Part shown: positions 21,001 through 30,421 of the stretch, piece by piece | Numbering within the stretch: the stretch's first letter is position 1 | How the letters are laid out: the number at the start of each line of letters is the position of its first letter | NCBI GenBank assembly: GCA_004794785.1 | Contig: SJOL01008500.1 | Location: forward strand, 82,139 to 146,138 | DNA length: 64,000 bases | Origin: Opisthorchis felineus | Lineage: Eukaryota; Platyhelminthes; Trematoda; Opisthorchiida; Opisthorchiidae | Direction of reading: 5' to 3' | Translations under genes and position numbers: made by a program | The notes under the pieces: generated by a model | Seen by the model: only the letters and a program-made list of their open reading frames with translations | What the model was told of the DNA's origin: nothing | Database searches by the model: none

Positions 21001-23433
21001 TTCACTTCTTCATCGGGACATTCGCACACGTTTTGTCCGTGCCGACAATGATGCTGGGATTGAGGATGCCGGCAGCCGGTTTCCAACTACAATTCCTCAA
21101 CTATCCACTGTGGATTCTCATATTCTTTGTCATCTTCCAATTTTGCATCGAATTAATCCTGGAGATTCACGGATGTATGTACCATAATCGTAACAAAAGT
21201 GAGTTGCTTTTTTCGAAGGAACTGCTCATAAATTTGCTGGAAGCTCTCATGCTTTGTGTTGGCCCAAGTACCGAACATATTCCGCTCTTTCAATGAGATA
21301 TTTTAAACTTTGCCACGGTTGCCAACTCGGATTCAGAGTTGTTTATTACTTGATTTCGAATCTACTCGCACGTTGTATCCGAATGAAGTGCATTCTTTCG
21401 AAAGTTCAAAATAGCAACTCATTTTTAAGAAGGATTAGTTCACCTGTATCTTGCGACAGCTGAATGTCATGGCTTGTTTCGAGCCATGTTTCGAATAGAC
21501 CATATATGTGTAATTCCAGTGTAGAGCCTTACCTGTGAAAAGTTGACTCGTTTTGGTGTTGATGAAAAGACGGAATCAGAAATACAGACGAAAGTGATAG
21601 GTTAAGGGCACTAAATGCGGACTATATGTACAAATGAAATCAATCTCTCAGCTGCCTAGCTGCCATGCCACCGAAAGGAAGCACGAAGGCTGGGATACTG
21701 ACAGCTTGCCCAAGCATAGACAGGATCAGTCGAGATGCTGAGTTCGGTTTTTAACCACGGACCTTCCGGTTCGTAAGCTGGCGCCTTAACCACTGAGCTA
21801 TATCGACGCCCTGTATGTACAGGAACGGTAAAGATGACTTCCAAGACCAAAATCGTACCGCTCCATCGAGAATCTCTTCGTTCATATGGGTTTCCACATG
21901 ATTGGTAATCTTCTACTAGTCAATATCGATGCGCAATTTTTTATACCTTATTTGATCTGTAATCTACGTGCAAAGTGATTACTGTTCACCCTTCCCATGA
22001 CCTGTTCGCACTCAGCCTAATTCTTATTTTCCCCTCAGATAAACGTCGTGAGTATATGCGGGAACTGACCCAATACCATGCTGGTGTGCGTACTGCGCTG
22101 GGTCCGAGGTCGAAGCCTCCGGAGCCTGAGCCATCGGTAAGTTGATCCGTTACCCGCAATTCGTTCTTTCCTCGTTATCCACATCGGTATCCTCCACTAG
22201 TGCCTTCCAGATTTTTCAACCGTGCTCCAGCCCGTGATGGATGTATTTACTGGCATTCCGACCGCTTTGTCAATCCTGCACACGTTACACTAAGCTGTGA
22301 CGCTCGGTATTGAAGGGAACACACAGAATTAGTTTTAAAAAAATGGAGTTTTCGACAACACATTGATGATGTGCGATTTTCCTTCCGATGTTTCCTTAGT
22401 TCCAACTGTGGAAAAGGATGTGAGGTCTCATGCTACTGCATGTTTCGTGGTAGCGTGAATTCTGCACAAAATAACCAGGACAATCGGTGGGTCAGTTGTA
22501 GGTGGTTGTGGGATTTGTAGATTTGTTTCAACAGTCTTCCCCCTGTCCTGGCGTAATTATTCTGGTGAGTCCACATCAAAGGAGGGAAGCACTGGATTCA
22601 AAAATAAACACGTTCGCCCGTTCAAACATGATCATTCAGGTGCCTCCAGCGTTCGCTGGTAGGTTAGTGGTAACACGCTCGCATCGCATGTCACGTCTCT
22701 GGAGTTTAAACCCCGACACGGTCGAGAATATGCTCTGCTGATGAGTTCTAACAGGAGCGAAACTCGAGTCCAGTACTTCCCCCTTTTGGTGTGCATGCAC
22801 CAAGAAAATTTCTACAGGACACCTCGAGGACTGATGCTGTGAACGTCAATCCGTGGGTCGTCCATCACCACAGATCTGTCGTGTATCTCATACCGAGGTT
22901 AACTTCTATAGCCTCCTTGTCTCCGTTCAAATTACTACACATTAGATCTCGCTATGAGAGCCTATCCCTTTTTCACCTTTCGGAAAACCTACAACCTCCT
23001 CCCTCCTCACGATAACCGTTTCCTCGTTTGCTGCTGTTGTTTCTTGCCAAAGTTTTCATCTCACTATTATTACGTACTAGAAAACCCTCGTTCTGTGCTG
23101 TCCTTTACGGGAGTCACTATTAACGATAAACGCACTTTTTGTGTTTCCTTCAGAGTTGGCCTCGTTTCCCTGTTCCAGGTTCAGTTGGCTCACGCTTTGT
23201 TCCTATATTTTTCACTGAACACTTGTCCATCTTACAGTCACACGGAAAGGATTCAATTCCTCAATGTTCTTTTTAGTACGAATCGAACGCGCAGCGAACA
23301 GGAATCACTCCAACCTAATTACCTTTATCTTCATTTACAGGGTCGAATGTTCAAATATTTCATCATCGGCTTGCACTCCACCGTATGTGCGATCGTTGCA
23401 ATCATTTTGGTGATCACAATTGCCGTGAATTAA
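8909..23433 (+). CDS. FRRS1: FRRS1-like DOMON/cytochrome b561 ferric-chelate reductase, six exons, 5' end incomplete
   Basis: This gene encodes a predicted membrane ferric-chelate reductase-like protein. Family members carry electrons across a membrane through two haems held by four histidines. Exons joined by GT-AG splicing are 8909-9019, 14448-14689, 19047-19380, 20940-21198, 22039-22136 and 23341-23433. All five junctions keep phase (0, 2, 0, 1, 0), which strongly supports the model. Exons 1-2 give a DOMON domain. Exons 3-4 give the b561 core, with histidines in KTHG, FQSHR, YVHPILG and FNWIH. Exon 4 also carries a fifth membrane segment, and the last exon carries a C-terminal one ending one residue before TAA. 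The visible part is about 378 residues. A start codon, signal peptide and the Reeler domain usual in FRRS1 were not found; they may lie upstream or be absent. Introns are 0.8-5.4 kb and filled with repeats. The family is secure, but the orthologue and substrate are inferred. Confidence 0.85.
9330..9720 (+). mobile_element. Second RTE-like relic, highly degraded
   Basis: VRTILLYGRDT, then DHRCLRSIADG, then LIKLIRLSWLGHSLLIPNP appear in different frames in the expected order for an RTE-type C-terminus. It differs from the relic at 5640, so it may be another family. It lies in the first intron of the FRRS1-like gene. Confidence 0.55.
11530..11798 (+). repeat. tRNA-like repeat with dispersed 3' segment
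   Basis: TAGCTCAGTGGG near 11547 is a good box A. A box B is not clear. The 3' part (11739-11790), with CAACCTTATGAGTAGTG, recurs at 43688-43746 and, more diverged or inverted, elsewhere. An ORF crossing it is probably spurious. Confidence 0.45.
12532..12552. repeat. A-rich run
   Basis: Nine A, one G and eleven A in the first intron of the FRRS1-like gene. It could be a retroelement tail, but no element body was recognised next to it. Confidence 0.9.
12700..12840 (+). repeat. Second copy of the SINE tail seen near 505
   Basis: CAGCATAGATTGGCTT and a following acaggA-rich segment match the sequence just downstream of the hammerhead motif at 457-501. The hammerhead part itself is absent or unrecognisable here, so this is a truncated or diverged copy. 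Confidence 0.45.
14448..14689 (+). CDS. FRRS1-like exon: second part of DOMON domain
   Basis: The exon starts in phase 0 after CTTGCAG and ends in phase 2 at GTAAGT. It reads ELLISEGDNLGGTYN, then VLQCRFRRRV, then AYYLTITRGND. This is the C-terminal half of a DOMON fold: a strand with the GxY...L.C.F pattern, then the YYL.....G strand. The final two bases TC join the T at 19047 to make a serine codon and lead directly into the b561 domain. Confidence 0.85.
16786..16815 (-). ncRNA. Hammerhead-like motif at Penelope 3' end
   Basis: The - strand reads CTGACGA, one extra A, GCTTT, a CGTGTCA loop, AAAGC and GAAAC. The stem II arms GCTTT/AAAGC pair perfectly and the two core boxes fit CUGANGA and GAAA. 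The extra A beside the core departs from the consensus. Penelope terminal repeats are known to carry minimal hammerheads, so this may be a variant or decayed one. Confidence 0.4.
17377..17724 (-). pseudogene. Penelope ORF remnant with GIY-YIG endonuclease
   Basis: A 115-codon open frame covers the linker and GIY-YIG domain of a Penelope-type protein. It ends at a TAA just after PPRNAD, where related elements continue. The recognisable continuation follows in the same frame (YQAPVKESAMAVHALDAGHR). This shows that the stop is a disabling mutation rather than the natural end. Confidence 0.75.
17733..17963 (-). pseudogene. Penelope reverse transcriptase C-terminal remnant
   Basis: The 76-codon frame contains LKTTIYKKPTDTG, the T-Y-K-P-T motif near the end of Penelope-type reverse transcriptases. 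A frameshift separates it from the endonuclease part. No YxDD catalytic motif was found, so the element lacks its active site. Confidence 0.6.
18791..18825 (-). ncRNA. Weak hammerhead-like motif
   Basis: The - strand has CTGATGA (18825-18819), a GCCCT/AGCGT stem with one mismatch, GAAA and a downstream GTA. Stem III hardly forms and stem I has a mismatch next to the core. It is probably a diverged relic or chance. Confidence 0.2.
19047..19380 (+). CDS. FRRS1-like exon: cytochrome b561 helices 1-3
   Basis: The exon starts one base into a codon after TTGTAG and ends in phase 0 before GTGAGT. It codes for a linker and three hydrophobic helices: KTHGCLMVLAWVLCASIGV, then FQSHRILQSSCVILTC, then YVHPILGLIVFCLALLN. 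The histidines in KTHG, FQSHR and YVHPILG match conserved haem ligands of the b561 family. RYYKELWP after helix 1 is the usual cytosolic loop of FRRS1 proteins. Confidence 0.92.
20368..20531 (+). mobile_element. 164-bp non-autonomous insertion with 14-bp flanking direct repeats
   Basis: ACCAAGCTGAAGGT occurs perfectly at 20354-20367 and again at 20532-20545, flanking 164 bp like a target-site duplication. The insert contains CTGATGA (20461-20467), an inverted TCACC/GGTGA pair and GAAAC (20487-20491), in hammerhead order with one extra base. The part from about 20440 to the end recurs at 58600-58695. It is probably a 5'-truncated Penelope-type terminal unit. Confidence 0.6.
20940..21198 (+). 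CDS. FRRS1-like exon: b561 helices 4-5
   Basis: The exon begins in phase 0 after AAATTCAG and ends in phase 1 at GTGAGT. It continues helix 3 with PLITFCRCK, then reads DHPDRPWFNWIHFFIGTFAH, where the FNWIH histidine is the fourth expected haem ligand. A further hydrophobic segment, YPLWILIFFVIFQFCIELIL, follows. The R.P.FNW motif before helix 4 is typical of animal FRRS1-type proteins. Confidence 0.92.
21655..21812 (-). repeat. tRNA-derived SINE, antisense in intron 4
   Basis: Read on the - strand, the unit starts GGCGTCGATATAGCTCAGTG, a tRNA-like 5' end with box A TAGCTCAGTGG. CCGGAAGGTCCGTGG follows at the box B position. The sense strand of the window translates part of it as MPPKGSTKAGILTACPS. 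I recall that peptide type from spurious liver-fluke gene models, which is memory rather than evidence. It is about 160 bp long, and its insertion borders are not defined. Confidence 0.6.
22039..22136 (+). CDS. FRRS1-like exon: cytosolic linker
   Basis: This is a short exon after CCCCTCAG. Its first two bases complete the split codon from the exon at 20940-21198, and it ends in phase 0 before GTAAGT. It codes for about 32 polar residues (KRREYMRELTQYHAGVR and a proline-rich PPEPEPS). It is supported mainly by splice sites and phase. It places a charged linker between helix 5 and the C-terminal anchor. Confidence 0.78.
22640..22800 (+). repeat. tRNA-derived SINE with hammerhead ribozyme
   Basis: The element has a tRNA-like head, with a box A-like TAGGTTAGTGG near 22660 and a box B-like GAGTTTAAACCCC near 22703. 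It is followed directly by a complete hammerhead ribozyme at about 22735-22773. A related copy lies at 26870-26990. This architecture, a pol III head plus hammerhead, is that of the Sm-alpha SINE of schistosomes. It sits in the last intron of the FRRS1-like gene, in the same orientation. The borders are estimates. Confidence 0.7.
22735..22773 (+). ncRNA. Hammerhead ribozyme with complete core
   Basis: CTGATGA is at 22738-22744. Stem II is GTTCT/GGAGC with an AACA loop (five pairs, two of them G-U). GAAA is at 22759-22762. Stem III is minimal, with a TCGA loop. The cleavage triplet GTC is at 22768-22770. The near-core stem I is CTG (22735-22737) with CAG (22771-22773). Every invariant core position is present. 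The predicted cut is after C22770. Activity depends on weak stem I and has to be measured. Confidence 0.75.
23341..23433 (+). CDS. FRRS1-like terminal exon: C-terminal membrane helix
   Basis: The exon starts in phase 0 after ATTTACAG. It codes for GRMFKYFIIGLH and a hydrophobic stretch ending IILVITIAVN, with TAA at 23431-23433. A single helix at the extreme C-terminus fits FRRS1-type architecture. I saw no obvious AATAAA in the next few hundred bases. Confidence 0.85.
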   Translation, partial: GRMFKYFIIGLHSTVCAIVAIILVITIAVN

Positions 23434-26400
23434 TTAGCGCAGAAGCTGGTTATCGGTGCAACAGAAAGCGCGACGGAGAGCGAACACTTTCTATTCTAAC
23501 CAGTTATCTACGACCATCTTTTTTCACCCATCATATGCTGAAACTCTCATCGGAGGTTGTCCCCTTCAACCGACGCATACTTGTTGTCCGTTTAGGTGTT
23601 CATTTTCTTCGACCCCCTCTCCCTCGATCTCGCGCCACTATTTAGTTGATCTAACGCATTTAAACTTGAATCCTCTCTTGTGTTTCTGCTGGATGACTGT
23701 TGCTAACACATTTTGCTTGCTCGCGTTCAACACATCCAGTCATTCGCACCTCTTTCTACTCGCACAAGGATTATGGACTATCGAATTTTCTGACGCTTTT
23801 TAGCTAATGCAAGTGCTCTTGTTTCTTGGATTATTGCCTGAAGCCCAGGTCGACGCCACTTACCTACCTACTTATTCATATATACATATATATTATTGGC
23901 ATTTAATCTCTCTCTCTCTCTCATATTTGTCTCTAGTGCCTTCTAGGTTTGCATGCTTTATTCCATTGTATTTTCCGCTGAGTGTGTGAAGTTCAGTTAT
24001 TTTCCTTCGTTTTATTTTGTCAGGATGTGAAGACGCAGAGATTATGGGCGACGTTTGGCGACTATCTTAATGCTTACTTTGTGTTTTCTGGTATCTCTTG
24101 AGTAGACAATTTTCGATATCCCCTTAAATGGCGTGCGAATTTCTGGGCTTTCGCCGTAATAACCTTATCAGAATAATGAGAACTGTCATATCAACAATTG
24201 TAAATGATTTAATACCGTCTGGGTTGACTGGCTTGACGGTTTTTAAGGGCAGGACCAATTTGATTTCCATCAGGGAACACAGAGCACTAAGAATGAGGGG
24301 ATATGTTGAGAGTTCGCACTGTCGTTCGGGTTTTGGTCGAGAGTGCAGCTCTAGCTTTTGCGATTTACACCGTGGCCAGAGGTTTGAAGACAACATGGAA
24401 CAGAAAACTGAACCTGGCTTTTGAATTTCAGAGGCATTCTCTTCTCAGTTCACCGAAGCCAGTTCATGTTCTTGTCGTTGTTTGTTAAGAATCAAGGTTT
24501 AACAATCTCCTAGACTAAAGTTCGATGAGACTGTAGCGCCCGACGCCTGCTTTCACCTTTTCACTTTACTGCAGGTGGAAATGCAATCAATAGGGCTTTC
24601 TTAGCAGGTCTTCAAGGTGCATTTCATGGAGTGTAAAAGACAATTTTGTTCGGTTCCCACGATACCCCCCTCGATCATGCTGGGGCGTTTGGGGGGTTAG
24701 CTTGTCATTGAGCAGCAACAGTACTGGATATCTATGTAGCTGGTGTATCCTATCACGATGCGGGTGTCCTAAGGTGCGATGCATCCTCCACTGTTTGGAC
24801 AGGCCAAAATCACTGCCTTCTTGAATGTAAGCTCTGTTTGGGGGTTGAGATAAAGCCCAACTGTGGGGGTTTAGTGAGGGTACGTCACGTAGGCAATCGC
24901 TCTGGGAGAACAGCTGGTGAAAAGGTGGCTCGCTGCTTCACTATTCACCAACAACAGATAGTCGTACATTCTACTCCCCCAACAGGTACTGGAGGGCGGC
25001 AAGAACCTCTTCGTAGTGAACATCATTTCCTTTTGCTGTGCGCTATAAATGCTATGTTCTAGTAAGTCTGGGATCTTGACTTGATGGCGAATGACGTCGG
25101 TGACTCTTGATTACTTGGCTGTAATAGGACTGATTATCAGCTATTCATCTTCACTCAAGTCGTCTCAAGATTTTGAGTAATTCTGGATGACGGTTCCTTC
25201 GGTAGTGTTGTCATTGCTGTGACAGATCCATACATCCTAGAAAAACCAGCGACTGTGGTGCGCATTCTGGGATGCTTTTTCTGCCCTCAACTCACTGATT
25301 CAGATGCCCCTATCGGAATAATTAAAGAACCTTGTGCCCCAACAGACCCTGTTTATGTTGTCAGCCTACTTGCCATCTGGTAGTCTATTCTGCGTCTCTC
25401 CAGTCTCGTGATTCTCGTTGAACTTGGTAACCGTGATGTTCTCTAAGTCGCTGTTGCTGGGTTAGTCTTTGATAGTATCGACCTGTTATCTTGGAGCAGA
25501 TTTTGTCTTGGGTGACACTGACGGAATCACCACAGTTCAGTCATTGTTTGAGGAGGCTTTGGAGAGAAAATGTAGACGATCTATGCCGAGAAGCACTGTA
25601 CAGCTGTTCCTTGTTATGCATCACAGATCTATGGAGAGTAATTTTCATCTTATGTGGCTTCAAAGACAAAAGTATTTAAGTAATATCATCCAAAAATGAT
25701 CACATTATTTTCTCTAGTGGTAAACTGCTGACCCCGAAGAGTGCCCATCCTATCGTTCAATCGATTGTTCCAGCTTAGGCTACCGTGTGCTTTCGAGTCG
25801 TTCCGATGCACTCGACCATTCGAGACCATATGGTAGCTGGACACCAGACCGATACAGTGTAGGGCGACTTTCAGTTAACGTCATAAGGCGTGAGAACCGT
25901 AATAACTCCACGATGTTATCAAACTGGCGACGGATTCTCACTCCACCAAGTAAAAGTTACATTGAACGCTGTTGTTTTCTTGATATTCCAGCTTTCCGAG
26001 CTCTTGCAGTCCACCACCTTTGACCTCATTGACGCAAATGTCAACCACACAACAAGTAAGCGTGAAATCCGTATCCGATGAGCGACTAGACTGGTATTTT
26101 ACTCTGAAATTCGCAGCACAGAAGGAAATGATGAGCATAAAATATTCCTTCATAAATATAGGATCAAACAAAATCTTTGTTTGGGAGGGGCAGTTAAGAA
26201 AAACTCTCGAGGACCAACGCATTGGAACATTCCGATGGTCAATTAAGAACAACACAACCGGAGCGAAGGTACCACATTTGATATTCGTCTTGCTCTGACT
26301 AAAAATAATCGATGGAAATGCAGAGTAAACGCCAATGTGCTGAAATCAATATAAATATAAAGGTCGAAACCTATGAAAGTGGTGCAGATTTGGTGATACA

Positions 26401-26869
26401 GTTGTAGTCGAAAGGTAGCTGATAATAGCGGAATAAAGTGGCTAAGCAGAACCGACGAGAGCTGAACTTATCGTGATTTTGGACAACCAGTTGAAACGAG
26501 TTCTGGACCACGTGAATCACCAATTATGTCAGTAAGGCAAGCTGGTAGCTTTTTTCGACGTAGGTGAGGGTGACTTACACAGAACGTATTTCTCAACCTG
26601 ACTGAAGACGGACCGTTTTTAGGGGGTGGCAAAGGGTCAAATTATGTTTCTTTCAATAAGTGTTCTCACACGGTGACCAATATATACAAAACAAAAACTG
26701 GGAACGTTGACTGAATGTTAGACTTTGAGGCGTCAGCTGACTGCATAGTCCTGACAGGTGGGTCAGACGCTCGAAACATCCAGGATAGATGCTGGATCGT
26801 CGTTCGAGCCGTTGAACAAGCGTGGACACGTTTGCCTATTCAGACGTGATGAATCAGGCGTGTGTACTG
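23434..26869. other. 3' flank of FRRS1-like gene, non-genic
   Basis: This holds the presumed 3' UTR followed by unassigned DNA. ORFs at 23456-23803, 24124-24424 and 25938-26298 show no domain. No canonical polyadenylation signal was noted close to the stop codon. Confidence 0.4.
23907..23922. repeat. (TC)8 dinucleotide repeat
   Basis: Eight perfect TC units, about 470 bp after the stop codon of the FRRS1-like gene. Confidence 0.9.
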
Positions 26870-26990
26870 TGCGCCAGGGGAGCAGTGCTAACGCGCTCAC
26901 CTTGCGTGTCAGATATCTTGGTTTCAAATTCCGTCATGGTCAGTGATGTACACTACTGATGAGCTCGAGTCCAATCCTCCTGTGCGAACT
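26870..26990 (+). repeat. Second hammerhead SINE copy, ribozyme core deleted
   Basis: The head is alignable with the copy at 22640 (ACGCGCTCACC; box B-like GGTTTCAAATTCC near 26920). CTGATGAG at 26956-26963 is followed immediately by CTCGAGTCC. Compared with 22745-22763, exactly 17 nt are missing: the rest of stem II and the GAAA. This copy cannot self-cleave. Confidence 0.6.
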
Positions 26991-27609
26991 AACCACAAGA
27001 ACTGCGCCAGCACGAGAAGGGGCTGTACAAACTAGAAGGACTTGAATTCAGGAATGAAATAACCCACCTCTTGATGGAAGATCATCCTGTATTAGTACCA
27101 GTAAACGAATTCAACTGATTTGCATGAGATGAATGAATCTTCAAAGTTCGGATGAGGGTGAATTTGAATCTCTCAGTGCTCCAATCGAAGACTCTATGCA
27201 GATGAATATCGGTCATCTAGTTTTACATTGCCGGTACCGTATCTCAATTCTGCCCCAGAGTGCACCAGATACAAGAGTTTTTGATGCACTTCAAAGTTAA
27301 TTTGTGCTTAAAAGAAGCACTTTTTGGTAGTAATTTCGAGCCAGATTTGCAAAGAGATGAGATGTCGTACATCTTTGTGTCTTGACCGAATGGAAAGAAG
27401 GACAGATATCCTACACAGTTCTATGCTAAGCTTTAGGAATTTTTATGGGAGCTTTGGAAGTGACTGACATTTGGAACTGAAGCAGGTGTAAAAAATCGGC
27501 GGTCAGGTAGATGAATTACAAATATGAATAGCTTGGAACATTGGCAGATCTCTGGTAGTGGAGTGCCATTCACATGTCCATTTACACTCCTATCTAAATG
27601 TGAAATACC

Positions 27610-27756
27610 TAGATAGATACATAGATACATACATACATACATACATACATACATACAAACATACATACATACATACATACATACATACATACATACATAC
27701 ATACATACATACATACATACATACATAGATACATACATAAATAGATAGATACATAT
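27610..27756. repeat. (ATAC)n tetranucleotide microsatellite
   Basis: About 147 bp of ATAC units, with interruptions by GATA, AAAC and AAAT near both ends. The MYVCMYVC-type ORFs on the - strand come from this repeat and are not genes. Confidence 0.97.
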
Positions 27757-30281
27757 CGTTTGGAATTTCGTCCTCATTATGGAGGACTTTATGCAAGCAG
27801 CATTTGTTAGTGCTGGTCATACAGAGGCGTGGACATCGCCTGGAGGGAACATCGAGGCTACTGATAAGGAAAGAATGAGGCCGTCAGCGATAGCAGAGTT
27901 TCAGTTATCTGTCCCGCTGTATGCGGTGGGCTGGTGGGATCAAACGACTGCCGAGCTAGCTAGCGTAAATTGTGCTTGTGACAGCTGGGATACTTCCATG
28001 GCCCCAAAGTCTAGGTGGGAGGGTTTGGGTTCTCAACCAATGCATCCGCCTAAGAAATCCAACCGCAAGACAGAAGCAGTCGGTCTTAAATGACAAGAAT
28101 CGTCTAAATTTAGTGAGACAAGCACCCACATTTATTCCTCTATTTCAAATAGTGGGAGATTGCACACCTATCCCAGTGGTTTCCAACCTACAGTTTATGA
28201 TCCCAGAGGGGCGTTTCCCGAGTAAAGTGGAGTTCTCCTTGTGAAGTAAATGATAGGTGATTGGCCCAACAGCTTTGGGCTTCGTTTGCACTGGTGGGTT
28301 TAGTTGTTGAAACTTGTGAACTTTTACGCGGAAAGTTTAACAACCATCCGGTAACACAGGGCCTGAAGGGTTCAGACCCTACGTTAACATGATTGATGTT
28401 ATTGATCCGATTTGACTTGGGTAGTCTGGTAACTTGACCCAAAACAGCGGTAATTTATCAGCAAAATTAGGTATGGTGATATAGTCATTAGGTTAGTATT
28501 CTTAGTGAAGGGCGGTGCCTTATCCCACCACCTGATCAGGTCAAGATGCAAGCCAGACAGTCAATAGCATTGTATAACAAAGCGCTAAACGTCGAAGCGC
28601 TAAATGTCGAAACTTGCATGGATCGGTGATTGAATATGAGTCACGCACACCCACTGACTGGTGAATGATAAATCAAGTAATTTTCTTATTTGTGCTTGCC
28701 ATTAAATGGATCCAAAACTATATCAGCGATGTAACCCATTGAACGGCAAGCTGACGGGAAGATGAGTTAAGGTGCTGCCGACTTTTCCAGGAGCTTGGGG
28801 GTCGCCGACCATTTGGATAAACAAGAAGGGGTCACAACGCGAAAAATGCTGAAAATAACTGGGTGTTTGCCGAATGTTTCGCGTGCCTTTAATAACAGTG
28901 TATAGCCGACAATCAAGAAACCAGGGACAAAAAATCAACCGGTTAAGTTCTCGCCTCTATTCGGCTGTCGGGTATTTATGAAGGACTCAAAAATGGACAG
29001 GATCAATCCAATCATCCTGAAACATCACACAACTCTATGTGCATTACCGCCGGCCGTTCTGCCTGCCCTGTGAATGCAACCGAAGAATGGATGTCACAAG
29101 TAGTTCGTGGTGGTTCCAACAGAGTGGTGATAAGCCCAGTTTCATTAAGCATGAATCAACGTGCATGGCATCTATCACGGATAGACTGACAGATAACGAA
29201 ATACCATATCGAACGTAGAGTGATCCACAATCCACTGCTCACTAAGATGTAATGTGTACGCACTCGAGGGAAGTGATCTTTCAGGGAGTAGGGAAAGCTT
29301 CCGAATGATATTAAATTTATACAAAGTATGTGATTTAGATAAATTTACTTGGTAGCAGAGCAGCGCAACACTTATCATTTGGGTCGACAGCGTCCTACAG
29401 AAAGAGGGTTTCTATACTGGAGCAGATGGAACCTTACCCCATCCCTTCCGCACCAGAGACAACGTGCTATAGAAGGCAGCACACAGATCGGTGGTCTCTA
29501 GTGGGATAATCAGTGGGGAGCAAAAATTCCACCAGTCTAACTGTAGGCTTTTTGCGTACGATCCAAATGCAACCCATGAAATCCTGTTATTTTCAGCGGC
29601 CTTTCTGGATGGTTGCTGGCAATCTCACAAATCCTTGCTGAATTCCACATAGCAGTGAGCCATAAGGAAAACCAGTAAATATTAACAGAGGAAGCTCCTT
29701 AGGTAAGAAGATATTCCATTTAGGATAGTTCTCCACCAGAGTATACGTTGATTAAAACCCCCCATTGGGATTCTTGCTGGTCCACGAAGAGCGGGTTCAG
29801 CTTACTTGAAAATCGCCATATGCGTCGAGGCTTTTAAGTATACGTGAACTGTAAAGCAATTCAATGATGTAGGAGGGCAGATAATTTACTCGCGGAACTT
29901 TGTTTTCAAGAATCACAGAAACAATTCACTATGTAAGCAATGTGATTTTGTAAACCACATTCTCTTAACTGATCTTGCTGGCTCATTCTTTACAAACTAA
30001 CTTCAGAATGTGAGCACCATCTTGCGTCTCATCTTAGTGTGGACATATCACGCTGATGGATCGAAAAAACACCTTTTGGAAGCAAGATCGGCAGTGGTCT
30101 TATGACCGGGAAAGTTATTCGAAAACAAATTCAGTCTTCTTATGCTGAACAATGGCCGATGAGCCTGTCTAGAGGTCAGGATAGATTAACGCATTCCTAC
30201 TCGGTTGAAGAGGGAATACTTGATTTTAAGAAATCACACCGATCTAGCAAAGTAACTGGTGCCAAATCGAGCTGAGTTAGG
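27757..30281. other. Non-genic stretch upstream of the NPC2-like gene
   Basis: The ORF at 27779-28093 (+, 104 codons) starts just after the ATAC repeat and has no recognisable domain. Nothing else is supported. Confidence 0.4.
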
Positions 30282-30290
30282 TATATATAT
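30282..30290 (+). promoter_or_regulatory. TATA-like tract upstream of NPC2-like gene
   Basis: TATATATAT lies 50 bp before the predicted ATG at 30340. Position suits a core promoter, but AT-rich tracts are common and trans-splicing could hide the true start. Confidence 0.25.
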
Positions 30291-30339
30291 GTTAGAAAAT
30301 ATGTAAGCCGTCTGGGTGCTATTTGAGAGACTGGCCAAC

Positions 30340-30421
30340 ATGGGTCGTGAAGTCATCCTGTTGTTCGCTCTTATTCTAGTCTGTGTTCACTCGTCCACTC
30401 AATCATGGTACAACAAGTGCG
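30340..30421 (+). CDS. NPC2-like exon 1: signal peptide and first cysteine
   Basis: Twenty-seven codons plus one base run from the ATG to a GTGAGA donor. The exon has a hydrophobic core (VILLFALILVCV) and then QSWYNKCG, where C27 is the first disulphide cysteine. An in-frame GTG upstream at 30316 is less likely because it would bury the signal peptide. Confidence 0.85.

Noticed and set aside
22954..23433. A single 159-codon gene ending at 23433
   Set aside because: Only the last 30 codons fit the b561 protein. A clear TTTACAG acceptor at 23340, in phase with the exon at 22039-22136, shows the rest is intron.
27433..27820. Two - strand ORFs of repeated Met-Tyr-Val-Cys units, a possible repeat protein
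   Set aside because: They are translations of the ATAC microsatellite: two frames give the same kind of peptide, and the non-repeat ends have no domain.
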